Below, in pieces: positions 8,992-19,467 of a stretch of 64,000 bases of DNA. A program made the translations under genes and the position numbers. The stretch spans positions 2,790,001-2,854,000 of the forward strand of contig OY969922.1 in NCBI GenBank assembly GCA_963704595.1, read 5' to 3'. Source of the DNA: Acuticoccus sp963704595. Its GTDB lineage: Bacteria > Pseudomonadota > Alphaproteobacteria > Rhizobiales > Amorphaceae. Numbering within the stretch: position 1 is the first letter of the stretch; every line of letters begins with the position of its first letter. Below the pieces are notes generated by a model that worked only from the letters and a program-made list of their open reading frames with translations, did no database searches and was not told the origin of the DNA.

Positions 8992-10615
8992 ATGGCCAAT
9001 ACCGACACAGCCCCCGCCCCGTCCGTCGGCGACGACGCCCCGATCGACATTCCCGCCCGCACCGACGGGCCGTCCCGCGCCGTGCTCGACCATAGCGCCG
9101 ACATCAGCGTTCTGACCGCGCTCCTGCGCGCCCGCAGGGAACACGGCGGCAGCACGGTCGCCGTCGAGGACGGCGACAAGCGCACCCTCACCTACACCGA
9201 GCTCGTCCGCGCAGTCTCCGCGTTCTCCCGCGTGATTCGCCGCGAGGTGCCGGGCGATGTGGTAGGCATCATGCTCCCCTCCAGCGTCGGCGCTGTGATC
9301 GCCTACTTCGCGGTTCTGGCGGCGGGGAAGATCCCGGCGATGCTGAACTTCACGGCCGGGCGCGGGCCGCTTCTCGCCGCCTGCCGTTCCGCCAGGATCG
9401 GCGCGATCCTCACGGCCGACCGTTTCCTGTCCGTCGCCAACCTCCAGCCGCTGGCGGACGCGCTGGCGCAAGCCGCGCCCGTCATCGCGCTCGAAGAGCT
9501 GCGCAAGCGCGTCACCGCGCGGGACAAGGCGTTCGCCGCTGTCGCCGCGCCGCTCGGGCTCCTCCCGCGCCACGCGGCCGATTCGCCCGCCGCGATCGTG
9601 TTCACGTCAGGCGCGGAAGGAAACCCGAAGGGCGTCGTCCTCACGCACCGCAACTTCATGGCGAACACCGCGCAGGTGGTCGCGGCGCTCCCGCTGGAGC
9701 GGGTGGAGACGTTCTTCAACCCGCTGCCGGTGTTCCACAGCTATGGCCTCGGGCCGGGGATGATCCTGCCGCTCGTGCTGGGGCGCAAGCTGGTGCTGCA
9801 CCCGTCGCCCCTGCGCGCCAAGGAGGTGGCGCAGCGCATTGCGGAGACGCGCGCCAACGTCCTCTTCGCCACCGACACGTTCCTGCGCCAGTACGCCAGG
9901 GCGGCGGGCGACGGCAGCCTGTCGACGCTCCACTTCGCGGTCTGCGGTGCGGAGCGCGTGCGGCCGGAGACGCGCGAGTTCGTCCGCGCCAAGTTCGGCT
10001 TCCAGGTGGTGGAGGGCTACGGCGTCACCGAGACGAGTCCTGTCCTTGCCGCGAATCACCCGGACGACATCCGCGACGGCACCGTCGGCCGGCTGATGCA
10101 CGGCATCGAGGCGCGCCTCGTCTCGGTGCCCGGACTTGCCGAGGGGCGGCGGCTTCTGGTCCGCGGCCCCAACGTGATGGCCGGCTACCTCGACCCGGAG
10201 ACGGGCGCCGTCCACGCCCCGCTACGACGGCTGGCACGACACCGGCGACATCGTGTCCTTCGAGGACGGGTACATGACGATCCGCGGCCGGCTGAAGCGG
10301 TTCGCCAAGCTCGGCGGCGAGATGACCTCGCTGGCGGCGGTGGAGAATCTCGCCGGTGCCGCCTGGCCGGACGCGCTCCACGCCGCGGCGATCGTCCCCG
10401 GCACCACGCGCGGCGAGGCGATCGTCCTCCTCACCGAGGAAGTCTCGCCCGACACAGACCGGCTGCGGGAAAAGCTGCGCGAGCAGGGTCTGCCGGAGCG
10501 CTACCTTCCCCGGCAGGTGTTCTCCGTGGAGGCCATTCCGCTGCTGGGCTCAGGCAAGGTCGATTACGTCGCGCTGACGCGAATGGCGAACGAACTCGTC
10601 GGCGGTTCGGCCTGA
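8992..10615 (+). CDS. AMP-dependent acyl synthetase/ligase, Aas C-terminal type (one apparent 1-base insertion)
   Basis: This roughly 540-residue enzyme of the adenylate-forming superfamily activates a carboxylic acid with ATP. Motifs seen are the P-loop-like IVFTSGAEGNPKGVVLTHRN, GYGVTETSPVLA, YDGWHDTGDIVSFEDGYM and the C-terminal catalytic-lysine region PLLGSGKVDYVAL. Sequence character is closest to the acyl-ACP synthetase half of Aas (2-acylglycerophosphoethanolamine acyltransferase), without the N-terminal acyltransferase domain. The frame shifts near 10221; removing one base restores the DTGD motif. The ATG is 10 bases from the IS5 right end and lacks a convincing ribosome-binding site, so the insertion may have replaced its promoter. 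Fatty-acid substrate is an inference. Confidence 0.82.
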
Positions 10616-10743
10616 CGGCCCGGGTGCGGCATTTCATCGAGGGCGCGTTTTTCGTCCCGCGGCGTGATCCGGATCCGGGCGCACCTCGTACCTCCTGGTG
10701 AAACGGCCCCCGTGACTGGGCCGTGAACAGGAGGAAAAATACT

Positions 10744-11304
10744 ATGCGCACTTCCAGGATCCGGCTTCTCGTCACCGCCGCGGCATTCGCCGCCGTCTCG
10801 TCCGTCGCCACCGCGCAGACCATGCCCATGGTGGGCGGCGCGCCGATGGACCCGGCCCAGCCCATCCCCGTGAACGCGTCCAAGGCGAACAACCTCACCA
10901 CCCTCGTCGCCGCCGTGAAGGCCGCCGACCTCGTCGACACGCTGGCGAGCGCCGGCCCGTTCACCGTGTTCGCGCCCACCAACTCGGCCTTCGAAGGCCT
11001 GCCCGCCGGCACCGTCGACACGCTGCTGATGCCGCAGAACAAGGCGCAGCTCGCTGGCGTTCTCACCTACCACGTGGTGCCCGGCGACCTCAGCGCCGCG
11101 GACCTCATGGCGATGGCCGAGCGCAGCCCTGACGGGCTCGCCAACCTCAAGACCGTCGAGGGCGGGCCGCTCAGCGTCCGCTTCATGAACGGCGGCGCGG
11201 TGATCTACGACGAGAGCGGCAACCGCTACCGGATCAGCCAGGCTGACGTGAACCAGAAGAACGGCGTCGTCCACGTGATCGACGGCGTGCTCCTGCCGAA
11301 ATAA
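10744..11304 (+). CDS. Secreted fasciclin (FAS1) domain protein
   Basis: The 186-residue protein starts at 10744 with a strong AGGAGG nine bases upstream, which decides against the in-frame GTG at 10723. A cleavable signal peptide (RLLVTAAAFAAVSSVATAQ) is followed by one FAS1 domain: NNLTTLVAAVKAADLVDTL, GPFTVFAPTNSAFEGLP (the H1 motif), the YH-containing LTYHVVPGDL, and the H2-like KNGVVHVIDGVLLPK. FAS1 proteins are adhesion-type periplasmic or extracellular modules; the ligand is unknown. It is bounded by a terminator and is convergent with nuoI, so it is an independent unit inside the split nuo locus. Confidence 0.92.
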   Translation: MRTSRIRLLVTAAAFAAVSSVATAQTMPMVGGAPMDPAQPIPVNASKANNLTTLVAAVKAADLVDTLASAGPFTVFAPTNSAFEGLPAGTVDTLLMPQNKAQLAGVLTYHVVPGDLSAADLMAMAERSPDGLANLKTVEGGPLSVRFMNGGAVIYDESGNRYRISQADVNQKNGVVHVIDGVLLPK

Positions 11305-11327
11305 CGGCGCCCCTCTGAAACACGAAA

Positions 11328-11356
11328 GGCCGGCGCTTGTGCGCCGGCCTTTTTTT
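11328..11356. terminator. Bidirectional intrinsic terminator between fasciclin and nuoI
   Basis: A 9-bp stem, GGCCGGCGC / GCGCCGGCC with a TTGT loop, is followed by seven T residues and preceded by three A residues. It ends the fasciclin transcript and also the large nuoA-I operon from the other side. Confidence 0.93.
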
Positions 11357-11380
11357 CGTTTGCTCGTCGGGCTGGCGGAG

Positions 11381-11872
11381 TCAGCGGTAGGGCGAATCGG
11401 CCGCGATGTTGGCCGCGAGCACTTCTTCCCAGCGGTCGCCGTTGGCGAGGAGCTTGTCCTTGTCGTAGAGGAGCTCTTCGCGGGTTTCGGTGGCGAACTC
11501 GAAGTTCGGGCCTTCCACGATGGCGTCGACCGGGCAGGCCTCCTGGCAGAGGCCGCAGTAGATGCACTTCACCATGTCGATGTCGTAGCGCGTGGTGCGG
11601 CGCGTGCCGTCGTTGCGGCGGGGGCCGGCCTCGATGGTGATCGCCTGCGCAGGGCAGATCGCCTCGCAGAGCTTGCACGCGATGCAGCGCTCTTCGCCGT
11701 TGGGATAGCGGCGCAGCGCGTGCTCGCCACGGAAGCGGGGCGAGATCGGGTTCTTCTCGAACGGGTAGTTAACCGTCGCCTTCGGCTTGAAGAAATAGCG
11801 CATACCGAGCCCGAAGGCCGAGACGAACTCGGCCAGGAATAGCGATTTGGCTGTGCCCTGAAGCGTCGCCAT
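11381..11872 (-). CDS. nuoI: NADH-quinone oxidoreductase subunit I (2x[4Fe-4S] ferredoxin-like)
   Basis: NuoI carries clusters N6a and N6b in the electron path of complex I. The chosen start at 11872 (MATLQGTAKSLFLAEF) has GGGGAA upstream and gives 163 residues, the usual rhizobial length; an in-frame ATG at 11902 would add ten residues. Both cluster motifs are intact: CIACKLCEAICP and CIYCGLCQEACP. The EKNPISPRFRGEHALRRYPNG stretch is typical. It is the last gene of the A-to-I block, with a terminator directly downstream, so nuoJ-M cannot simply be read through from here. Confidence 0.97.
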   Translation of the reverse strand: MATLQGTAKSLFLAEFVSAFGLGMRYFFKPKATVNYPFEKNPISPRFRGEHALRRYPNGEERCIACKLCEAICPAQAITIEAGPRRNDGTRRTTRYDIDMVKCIYCGLCQEACPVDAIVEGPNFEFATETREELLYDKDKLLANGDRWEEVLAANIAADSPYR

Positions 11873-11948
11873 AAAATTCCCCAGTTCTTCCGGACCGGCC
11901 ATGCGCCAGTCCCCAGTTGGTCTTGTCGCGAGCCTGCCCTGCCTCCCG

Positions 11949-13025
11949 TCAGTTGACGACGGCGACCAGTGACGGGTCCCAGCGCCAGTCGGTCAGCTTC
12001 AGCACCACGGCGACCACCACGATGGCGACCAGCGAGGCCGGCAGGAACACCTTCCAGCCGAGGCGCATCAGCTGGTCGTAGCGGTAGCGCGGCACGATCG
12101 CCTTCACCATGGCGAACATGAAGAACACCATGAGGCATTTCAGCAGGAACCAGATCACCCCCGGCACCCAGATGAACGGCGCCACCGCGATCGGCGGCAG
12201 CCAGCCGCCCAGGAAGAGGACGGTGGTGAGCGCGCACATCATGCCGATGGCGACGTACTCGCCCAGCATGAACATCATGTAGGGGATCGACGCGTACTCG
12301 ACCATGAAGCCGGCGACGAGCTCGGACTCGGCTTCCGGAAGGTCGAACGGCGGCCGGTTCGTCTCGGCGAGCGCCGAGATGAAGAAGATGATGAAGATCG
12401 GGAAGAGCGGCAGCCAGTACCAATTGAGGATGAAGAGCCACGGCACGCCGAGCATGGTGGCAAGCCCGGTCGACTGCGACAGCACCACGTCCGTCACGTT
12501 GAGCGAGCCGACGCACAGGAGCACGGTGATCATGACGAGGCCGATCGAGACCTCGTAGGAGATCATCTGCGCCGAGGAGCGGAGTGCGCCGAGGAACGGG
12601 TACTTCGAGTTGGAGGCCCAGCCACCCATGATGACGCCGTAGACGCCGAGCGAGGAGATCGCGAGGATGAAGAGGACGCCGAGGTTGACGTCGGCGATCA
12701 CCCAGCCGGGCGCGACCGGCATCACCACCCACGCCGCCATCGACAGCACCGCCATGACGAGCGGGGCGAGCAGGAACACCGTCTTGTCCGCGCCGGCCGG
12801 AATGACCGGCTCCTTGAGCGCGAACTTCAGAAGGTCGGCGAAGGATTGCAGGAGGCCGAAGGCGCCGACCACGTTGGGGCCCTTGCGCAGCTGCACGGCC
12901 GCCCAGATCTTGCGGTCGGCAAGGAGCACGTAGGCGATGATGACGAGCAGCACCACGAGCAGCAGCACGCTCTGCAGCACGATAATGATGCCGGGCGCGG
13001 CGTAATCGCTCCAGAAGTCAGCCAT
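11949..13025 (-). CDS. nuoH: NADH-quinone oxidoreductase subunit H
   Basis: NuoH is the eight-helix membrane subunit that forms much of the quinone-binding chamber of complex I. The intact 358-residue protein begins MADFWSDYAAPGIIIVLQSV. It contains the conserved LADRKIWAAVQLRKGPNVVG, the acidic loop GGWASNSKYPFLGALRSSAQMI and the signature ALAETNRPPFDLPEAESELVAG. No frame damage occurs here, unlike the adjacent nuoG. It lies 76 bases upstream of nuoI and, after an SH3-like ORF, downstream of nuoG. Confidence 0.97.
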   Translation of the reverse strand: MADFWSDYAAPGIIIVLQSVLLLVVLLVIIAYVLLADRKIWAAVQLRKGPNVVGAFGLLQSFADLLKFALKEPVIPAGADKTVFLLAPLVMAVLSMAAWVVMPVAPGWVIADVNLGVLFILAISSLGVYGVIMGGWASNSKYPFLGALRSSAQMISYEVSIGLVMITVLLCVGSLNVTDVVLSQSTGLATMLGVPWLFILNWYWLPLFPIFIIFFISALAETNRPPFDLPEAESELVAGFMVEYASIPYMMFMLGEYVAIGMMCALTTVLFLGGWLPPIAVAPFIWVPGVIWFLLKCLMVFFMFAMVKAIVPRYRYDQLMRLGWKVFLPASLVAIVVVAVVLKLTDWRWDPSLVAVVN

Positions 13026-13152
13026 TCGTCATCCTCAACCGGCTGCGGCCATGGGCCGAGCCTCGATCTTCCCGCCGGCAGTGCCGGCCGTTTCACTCAT
13101 GCGGGGCCGCGCGGGGCAGCCCCTTGATTCGCCGGCGCCAGTCGCCGCCGCG

Positions 13153-13455
13153 TCAGCGCCGGGTCAGCCGGCGATGTAGTCCGACGTAGCGGCCGAATAC
13201 CCAGCCGGCGCGGCAGGGGCCGTTGTAGGCCATCGGCCGCGGCACCGGCGCAGCTGGTGCCGCAGTTCTCGCCATCAGACGATCGCCGAACCAGCTGCCC
13301 TTCTCGTCGCAGATGGTCACAACGTCGCCGTTGTAGAGTTCGTCGAGCTTGGCGTAGCCCGCGTCTGGCCCGCCGCGGACGGCCAGGAAGCCGTCACCGT
13401 TGGGGTTCGAGGCGGGCAATCCGGCCAAGGCCGGGGCACGCGTCGAGGTCTGCAT
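13153..13455 (-). CDS. SH3-like domain protein between nuoG and nuoH (5' end uncertain)
   Basis: The 100-residue product contains a bacterial SH3-like (SH3b) pattern: DGFLAVRGGPDAGYAKLDELYNGD, then VVTICDEKGSWFGDRL and, at the C-terminus, AGWVFGRYVG. Such domains usually bind cell-wall peptides or serve as periplasmic adaptors. The stretch upstream in the same frame (13466 to about 13550) reads LSPLLGALGTAAAQPAG, like the end of a signal peptide, but a stop at 13465 interrupts it. In this error-prone region the true gene may start near the nuoG stop with a signal peptide. Association with complex I is not known. Confidence 0.6.
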   Translation of the reverse strand: MQTSTRAPALAGLPASNPNGDGFLAVRGGPDAGYAKLDELYNGDVVTICDEKGSWFGDRLMARTAAPAAPVPRPMAYNGPCRAGWVFGRYVGLHRRLTRR

Positions 13456-13549
13456 CGCGGCCGATCATCGACCGGCACCTCCAGCCGGCTGGGCCGCTGC
13501 GGTGCCGAGCGCGCCGAGGAGCGGCGAGAGCTGATGGCGGCCGCATGCC

Positions 13550-15646
13550 TCATTCGGCCGCCTCCGACCACCTTGGCGCCTTCCGCGAAGGTGCGGGCGC
13601 ATTCGGCCATCACCGCGGAGGCGCGGGCGATCGGGTTGGTGAGGTGGAAGCTGCGTGATGGGGTTGCGGAACGCGCGGTCGCCGAGCTGCCCTGCGCGGC
13701 CGGCCAGGCTGCGGATCGCGCCGGCGTCGGCGGGCTCCACCTCGTCGAGTCCGGCCGAGCCAGGGTGCGACGCCGAGCATTGCGGCGTTGAGCGCGGCCA
13801 GGCTGTCGAACGGGAGCTTGCGGTTGAGCTCTGCCGAGAGCGCGCGGATGATCGCCCAGTCCTCGCGCGCCTCGCCGGGGGCGAAGGCGGCACGGGCGAG
13901 CCGCTGCGGCCGGCCCTCGAGGTTGACCATGGTGCCGGCCTTCTCGGTGTAGGTCGCGCCGGGCAGGATCACGTCGGCGGCATGGGCACCGGCGTCGCCG
14001 TGGGTGCCGATGTAGACCACGAAGGGTTTTTCGAGCGCCTCGAAGGGGAGTCTCGTCGGCGCCGAGGAGGAACAGCGTGTCGATGGTGCCGTTGATGGCG
14101 CCCTCGATGATCCCGCCGGTCGCCTTGCCGCCCTTTTCGGGCAGGCAGCCGACGTCGAGCCCGCCGACGCGCGAGGCGGCAGTGTGGAGGACGCCGAAGC
14201 CGTTCCAGCCGTCCGCGATTGCGCCGCAGTCGACTGCGATCTTCGCGGCGGCGGCCATCACGTCAGCGCCGTCGGGGGCGCCGAGCGCGGCCGGGCCGAC
14301 GATGACCATCGGCCGCTCGGCATTGGCGAGGATCTCGCCGAATGCGCCGAGGTCGGACAGGGACTGCGTGCCGGCGCCGATGTAGCGCGTACGGGTATGT
14401 GAGGTCCACGCGCTCGCCGACGAGGCCGACCTTGGTGCCGTGGTGGACCCACGCCTTGCGGATGCGGGCGTTGAGGACGGCAGCGTCCCAGCGCGGATTG
14501 GCGCCGACGATGAGGATCGCGTCCGCCTGCTCGATGCCGGCGATGGTGGGGTTGAAGAGGTAGGACGCGCGCCCGTTCGCGGGGTCGAGCGGCCAGCCGT
14601 CCTGCCGGCAGTCGACCGACTTCACCGAAAGGCGGGTCATCAGCGACTTGAAGGCGAACAGCTCTTCCGCAGTCGCAAGGTCGCCGCCAATGGCGCCGAT
14701 GCGGTCGGGATCGGTCTTGGCGAGACGGTCGCGGATGGCGCCGAAAGCCTCGCGCCAGGTGGCGGGGCGCAGCTTGCCGTCGACGCGCACGTAGGGCTGG
14801 TCGAGGCGCTGGGTGCGCAGGCCGTCCCAGATGAAGCGCGTCTTGTCGGAGATCCACTCCTCGTTCACCGCCTCGTTGAGGCGCGGGAGGATGCGCATCA
14901 CGTCACGCCCGCGCACGTCGACGCGGATGTGCGGAGCCGACGGCGTCCATCACGTCGACGGATTCGGTCTTCGTCAGTTCCCACGGGCGGGCCTGGAAGG
15001 CGTAGGGCTTGGAGGTCAGCGCGCCGACCGGGCACAGGTCGATGACGTTGCCCTGCAGCTCGGACTGCATCGCGGTCTCGAGGTAGGTGGTGATTTCCAT
15101 GTCCTCGCCGCGGCCGATGGCGCCGAGGTCCGGCACGCCGGCGACTTCGGTGACGAAGCGCACGCAGCGGGTGCACTGGATGCACCGGTTCATGATCGTC
15201 TTGACCAGCGGGCCGATGTACTTGTCCTCGACCGCGCGCTTGTTCTCCCAGAAGCGCGAGCCGGAGACGCCATAGGCCATCGCCTGGTCCTGCAGGTCGC
15301 ACTCGCCGCCCTGGTCGCAGATCGGGCAGTCCAGCGGGTGGTTGATGAGGAGGAACTCCATCACCCCCTCGCGCGCCTTCTTCACGAACTCGGTGCGGGT
15401 GTTGATCGTCGGCGGGGTGCCGTCGCGGCCGGGGCGCATGTCCTTCACGCTCATCGCGCAGCTTGCGACGGGCTTGGGCGGGCCGCCGACCACCTGCACG
15501 AGGCACATGCGGCAATTGCCCGCGATCGACAGACGCTCGTGGAAACAGAACCGCGGGATCTCGGCGCCGGCCGCCTCGCACGCCTGCAGCAGCGTGTAGT
15601 GGTCGGGCACGTCGATCTCGGCGTCGTCGATGATGAGCTTCGTCAT
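13550..15646 (-). CDS. nuoG: NADH-quinone oxidoreductase subunit G (six apparent 1-base insertions)
   Basis: NuoG is the large iron-sulfur subunit of the peripheral arm. The start at 15646 (MTKLIIDDAEIDVPDHYTLL) has GGGGA upstream. The N-terminal third shows the [2Fe-2S] region (CFHERLSIAGNCRMCLVQV), the histidine-ligated cluster (NHPLDCPICDQGGECDLQD) and the [4Fe-4S] motif CIQCTRCVRF. The remainder is the molybdopterin-oxidoreductase-like domain ending FHLTNPIARASAVMAEC and AAE-stop. The frame changes near 14930, 14388, 14046, 13753, 13651 and 13565. Removing one base at each gives exactly 696 residues, the normal length. The even pattern of single insertions argues for sequence error, not decay. 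Confidence 0.9.
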
Positions 15647-15880
15647 AGTTTCCCCAGCACTAGGGCCGTCCGCCCGGCACGAGAAGCGCCGCTGCGATGG
15701 GCCCGAGATCGGACTCCCGAGCGCGTTCCGCCGACAAGGCCGGCCTTGTAGTTGGACGTGCTCTAAACACTCCGGTCTTTCAATACGAAATTGGCGCGTT
15801 CGGCAACGCCATCGCGCCGAACGCGTCACCTGGTTGCACCGCACACACGCCTTTTTTCCGTTCTGCGCAAGGATCGGAGC

Positions 15881-17968
15881 CTATGGCTGGCGAAGCTCGC
15901 GGATCTTGTCCTGCGTCGCGATGACGAGCGCCCCGATCTCGGTGGTGAGCTGCGAGGAGCGGTCGGCGAGCGACTTGATCTCCGAGGCGACCACGGAAAA
16001 CCCCTTCCCCGCAGGCCCCGCCCGCGCCGATTCGATGGTGGCGTTCAGCGCCAGCATGTTGGTCTGGTGGGAGACGGCGGAGATGTCGCTGGCGGTCTTG
16101 TCGATGTCGTCGAGCACCTTGGCGATGAGCTCGGAGACGGCATTGGAGCGCGCCGAGGTGTTGACGCCGAAGAGGATCATCCCCGCGACAGCCCCGTCCG
16201 CGCCCCGCACCGGCTGGATGCTCACCGAAAGATTGATTCGCTCGCTCTTGGAAATCTCGAGGGCGAGCGCCTTCTCGATGGTCTCGCCCGATTTCAGCGT
16301 CTTGAGTTCGTCCTTGCTGGCGATCCGGGCAAGCGCCACGCGGGGGTCGGCGCGCAGCGCATCCTCCGATTCGGCGCGGAAGAGGTCGAGCGCCTTGGCG
16401 CTTGCGCCGGTGAGCGCGCCCTCCCCGTTCCATTCCAGCACCACGGCCGCGCCCTGGATGGCGTCCACCTTGGCCTCGTAGGCGAGTGCGCGGCGCTTGG
16501 TCTCGGTGATGTCGATCTCGGTCGCGACGAAGCGGGTGACGTTGCCGTCCGGGTCGCGCACGGGGTTGCCGATGACGAGCGCCCAGTACGCGATGCCGCC
16601 CTTGGTGCGGGCAAGCATTTCCTCCGCGAACGGGTCGCCTGCCGCAATACGCGCGGCAATGCGGTCGGCGGCGGAGCGGTCGGCGGTCGGCCCGGTTTGC
16701 GTGTCTCCCAGCTTGCGGCCGTGCAGGTGCGCCAGATCGTGGCCCGTCCGGTCGAGATAGGGCTGGCTGACGTGCTGGATGCGCCCCTCCCCGTCGGTGA
16801 CGATGTTGGCGAGGCCCTCGTGCGGCTCTAGCGCGCCTGCGGCCCCCGGCGCGGTAGCGGCGGCCGGCCCGTTCGGCACGGCGAGCAGCATGATCCGCTC
16901 GACGCTGCCGTCCGGGGCATGGACCGGAAGGTAGCTTGCGTGGAAGGTGCGGGTCTCGCCGTTCTTGTTGAGGCGGGCGACCGGGCCGACGGCGGGCTTT
17001 CCGGCCACCAGTTCGCGCCAGAACGCCGCGTCCCCGCCGCGCGCGTCCTTCGGGACGAGCTGGCGGTGCGGCGTGCCGCAAAGGCGCTTCTCGTCCGAAC
17101 CGAGAAGGGACGCGAACGCGGCGTTGGCGGCGGTGACCTGGCCGGCTGGCGATAGTTCGGCGATGGCGCAGGCCGCATCGAGGGCCGCGATGCGCGCGCG
17201 GTCCGCACCGCTCTGGCGCACCCTTTCGGTGGCGTCGGCCGCGTAGGCAACGACGGCGTAGACCTTGCCGGCCTCGTTGGTAACGGGGTGGTAGGTCGCC
17301 TCGAGGTAGACGGTGCGGCCGTCGCGCGCCTTTCGGCAGTAGAGGCCTCGCTGCTCCTCGCCGTTGCCGAGCGCTTCCCACATCGCGCGGAAAGCCGGGA
17401 GCCTCTCCTCCCCGCGGGGGAGGAAGATGGAATCGTGCCGGCCCGCCACCGCGTCGCGCGTGTAGCCGACGATGGAAAGGAAGCGCTCGTTGGCGCAGAC
17501 GATGGTGCCGTCGGCGAGATATTCGACCACGGCCTGCGTGTCTTCCAGCGCCTTCACCTTGGCGGCGTTGCACAGCGCGCGGCGCTTCTCGCGTGTGATG
17601 TCGGTGCCGATGAAGGAGATGCTCTCCGTCTCTCCGTCGCGGCCGAGGATCGGCGCGTAGCTCCCCTTGAACCAGACGATCGTGCCGTCCTTGGCAAGCC
17701 GCGGCACCTCCTCGGTGACGCCGGTGCCGCGCGCGAGATCCTGCCAGAAGCGCGCGTACGCCGCCGAGGCGCGGGCGGCGGGCAGGACGACGAGCTTGTG
17801 GTGCTGGCCGACCGCCTCCGCTGCGGTGTAGCCGAGCGGGGTGAGGTAGTTGTCGTTGGCGCCGAGGATCGTGCCGTCGGGCGAGAACTCCGCCAGGGCA
17901 TGGGTGCGGGTCAGGGCCTCGATCAGCGCGCGGTTATTTTGCTGGCGCAGCAGAGGGCGTTTCCGCAT
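15881..17968 (-). CDS. Cytoplasmic four-PAS protein with a short methyl-accepting (MCP) signalling tip
   Basis: About 695 residues, taking ATG 17968 (RKRPLLRQQNN) rather than the in-frame GTG at 18001. Four PAS modules are visible, starting near HALAEFSPDGTILGANDNYL, AVVEYLADGTIVCANERFL, CAIAELSPAGQVTAANAAF and a fourth about GLANIVTDGEGRIQHVSQPY; two carry PAC-like ends (FIGTDITREKRR and VATEIDITETKRR), with a fifth degenerate PAS region after them. The C-terminus is the chemoreceptor hairpin tip (QTNMLALNATIESARAG, GKGFSVVASEIKSLADRS) but stops about 40 residues after it, much shorter than a full MCP bundle. No membrane helix or HAMP is seen. It sits on the same strand between nuoF and nuoG. 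Redox or energy sensing is inferred. Confidence 0.85.
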   Translation of the reverse strand: MRKRPLLRQQNNRALIEALTRTHALAEFSPDGTILGANDNYLTPLGYTAAEAVGQHHKLVVLPAARASAAYARFWQDLARGTGVTEEVPRLAKDGTIVWFKGSYAPILGRDGETESISFIGTDITREKRRALCNAAKVKALEDTQAVVEYLADGTIVCANERFLSIVGYTRDAVAGRHDSIFLPRGEERLPAFRAMWEALGNGEEQRGLYCRKARDGRTVYLEATYHPVTNEAGKVYAVVAYAADATERVRQSGADRARIAALDAACAIAELSPAGQVTAANAAFASLLGSDEKRLCGTPHRQLVPKDARGGDAAFWRELVAGKPAVGPVARLNKNGETRTFHASYLPVHAPDGSVERIMLLAVPNGPAAATAPGAAGALEPHEGLANIVTDGEGRIQHVSQPYLDRTGHDLAHLHGRKLGDTQTGPTADRSAADRIAARIAAGDPFAEEMLARTKGGIAYWALVIGNPVRDPDGNVTRFVATEIDITETKRRALAYEAKVDAIQGAAVVLEWNGEGALTGASAKALDLFRAESEDALRADPRVALARIASKDELKTLKSGETIEKALALEISKSERINLSVSIQPVRGADGAVAGMILFGVNTSARSNAVSELIAKVLDDIDKTASDISAVSHQTNMLALNATIESARAGPAGKGFSVVASEIKSLADRSSQLTTEIGALVIATQDKIRELRQP

Positions 17969-18115
17969 AGGGCCTCGGTTGATGGTCGCCACGGGCACCA
18001 AGGCGTATCGGATCTGGCTGGAGCCTGGCTGGACTTACCGCGCCGAGGCCCGGACGCACGAACGCCGCGTCCGGCGGGCGGACGCGGCGTTCGGCGACAG
18101 ACTTGGAGGCGGTGC

Positions 18116-19400
<1,285 letters not shown>

Positions 19401-19467
19401 TGTCTCATTCCCCAGCGGCAGCCATTGGTGTCACGGTCGGTCGGTGCCCGAAGGCGCGGCGAACGCG

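Noticed and set aside
3446..11380. The whole 8 kb block as a genomic island
   Set aside because: It contains purB and other genes of ordinary composition; only the XRE/IS part looks foreign, and no attachment site, integrase or tRNA border is present.
13550..15646. Programmed recoding in nuoG and the other broken genes
   Set aside because: The sites share no slippery sequence or downstream structure, and six in one gene would be without precedent.
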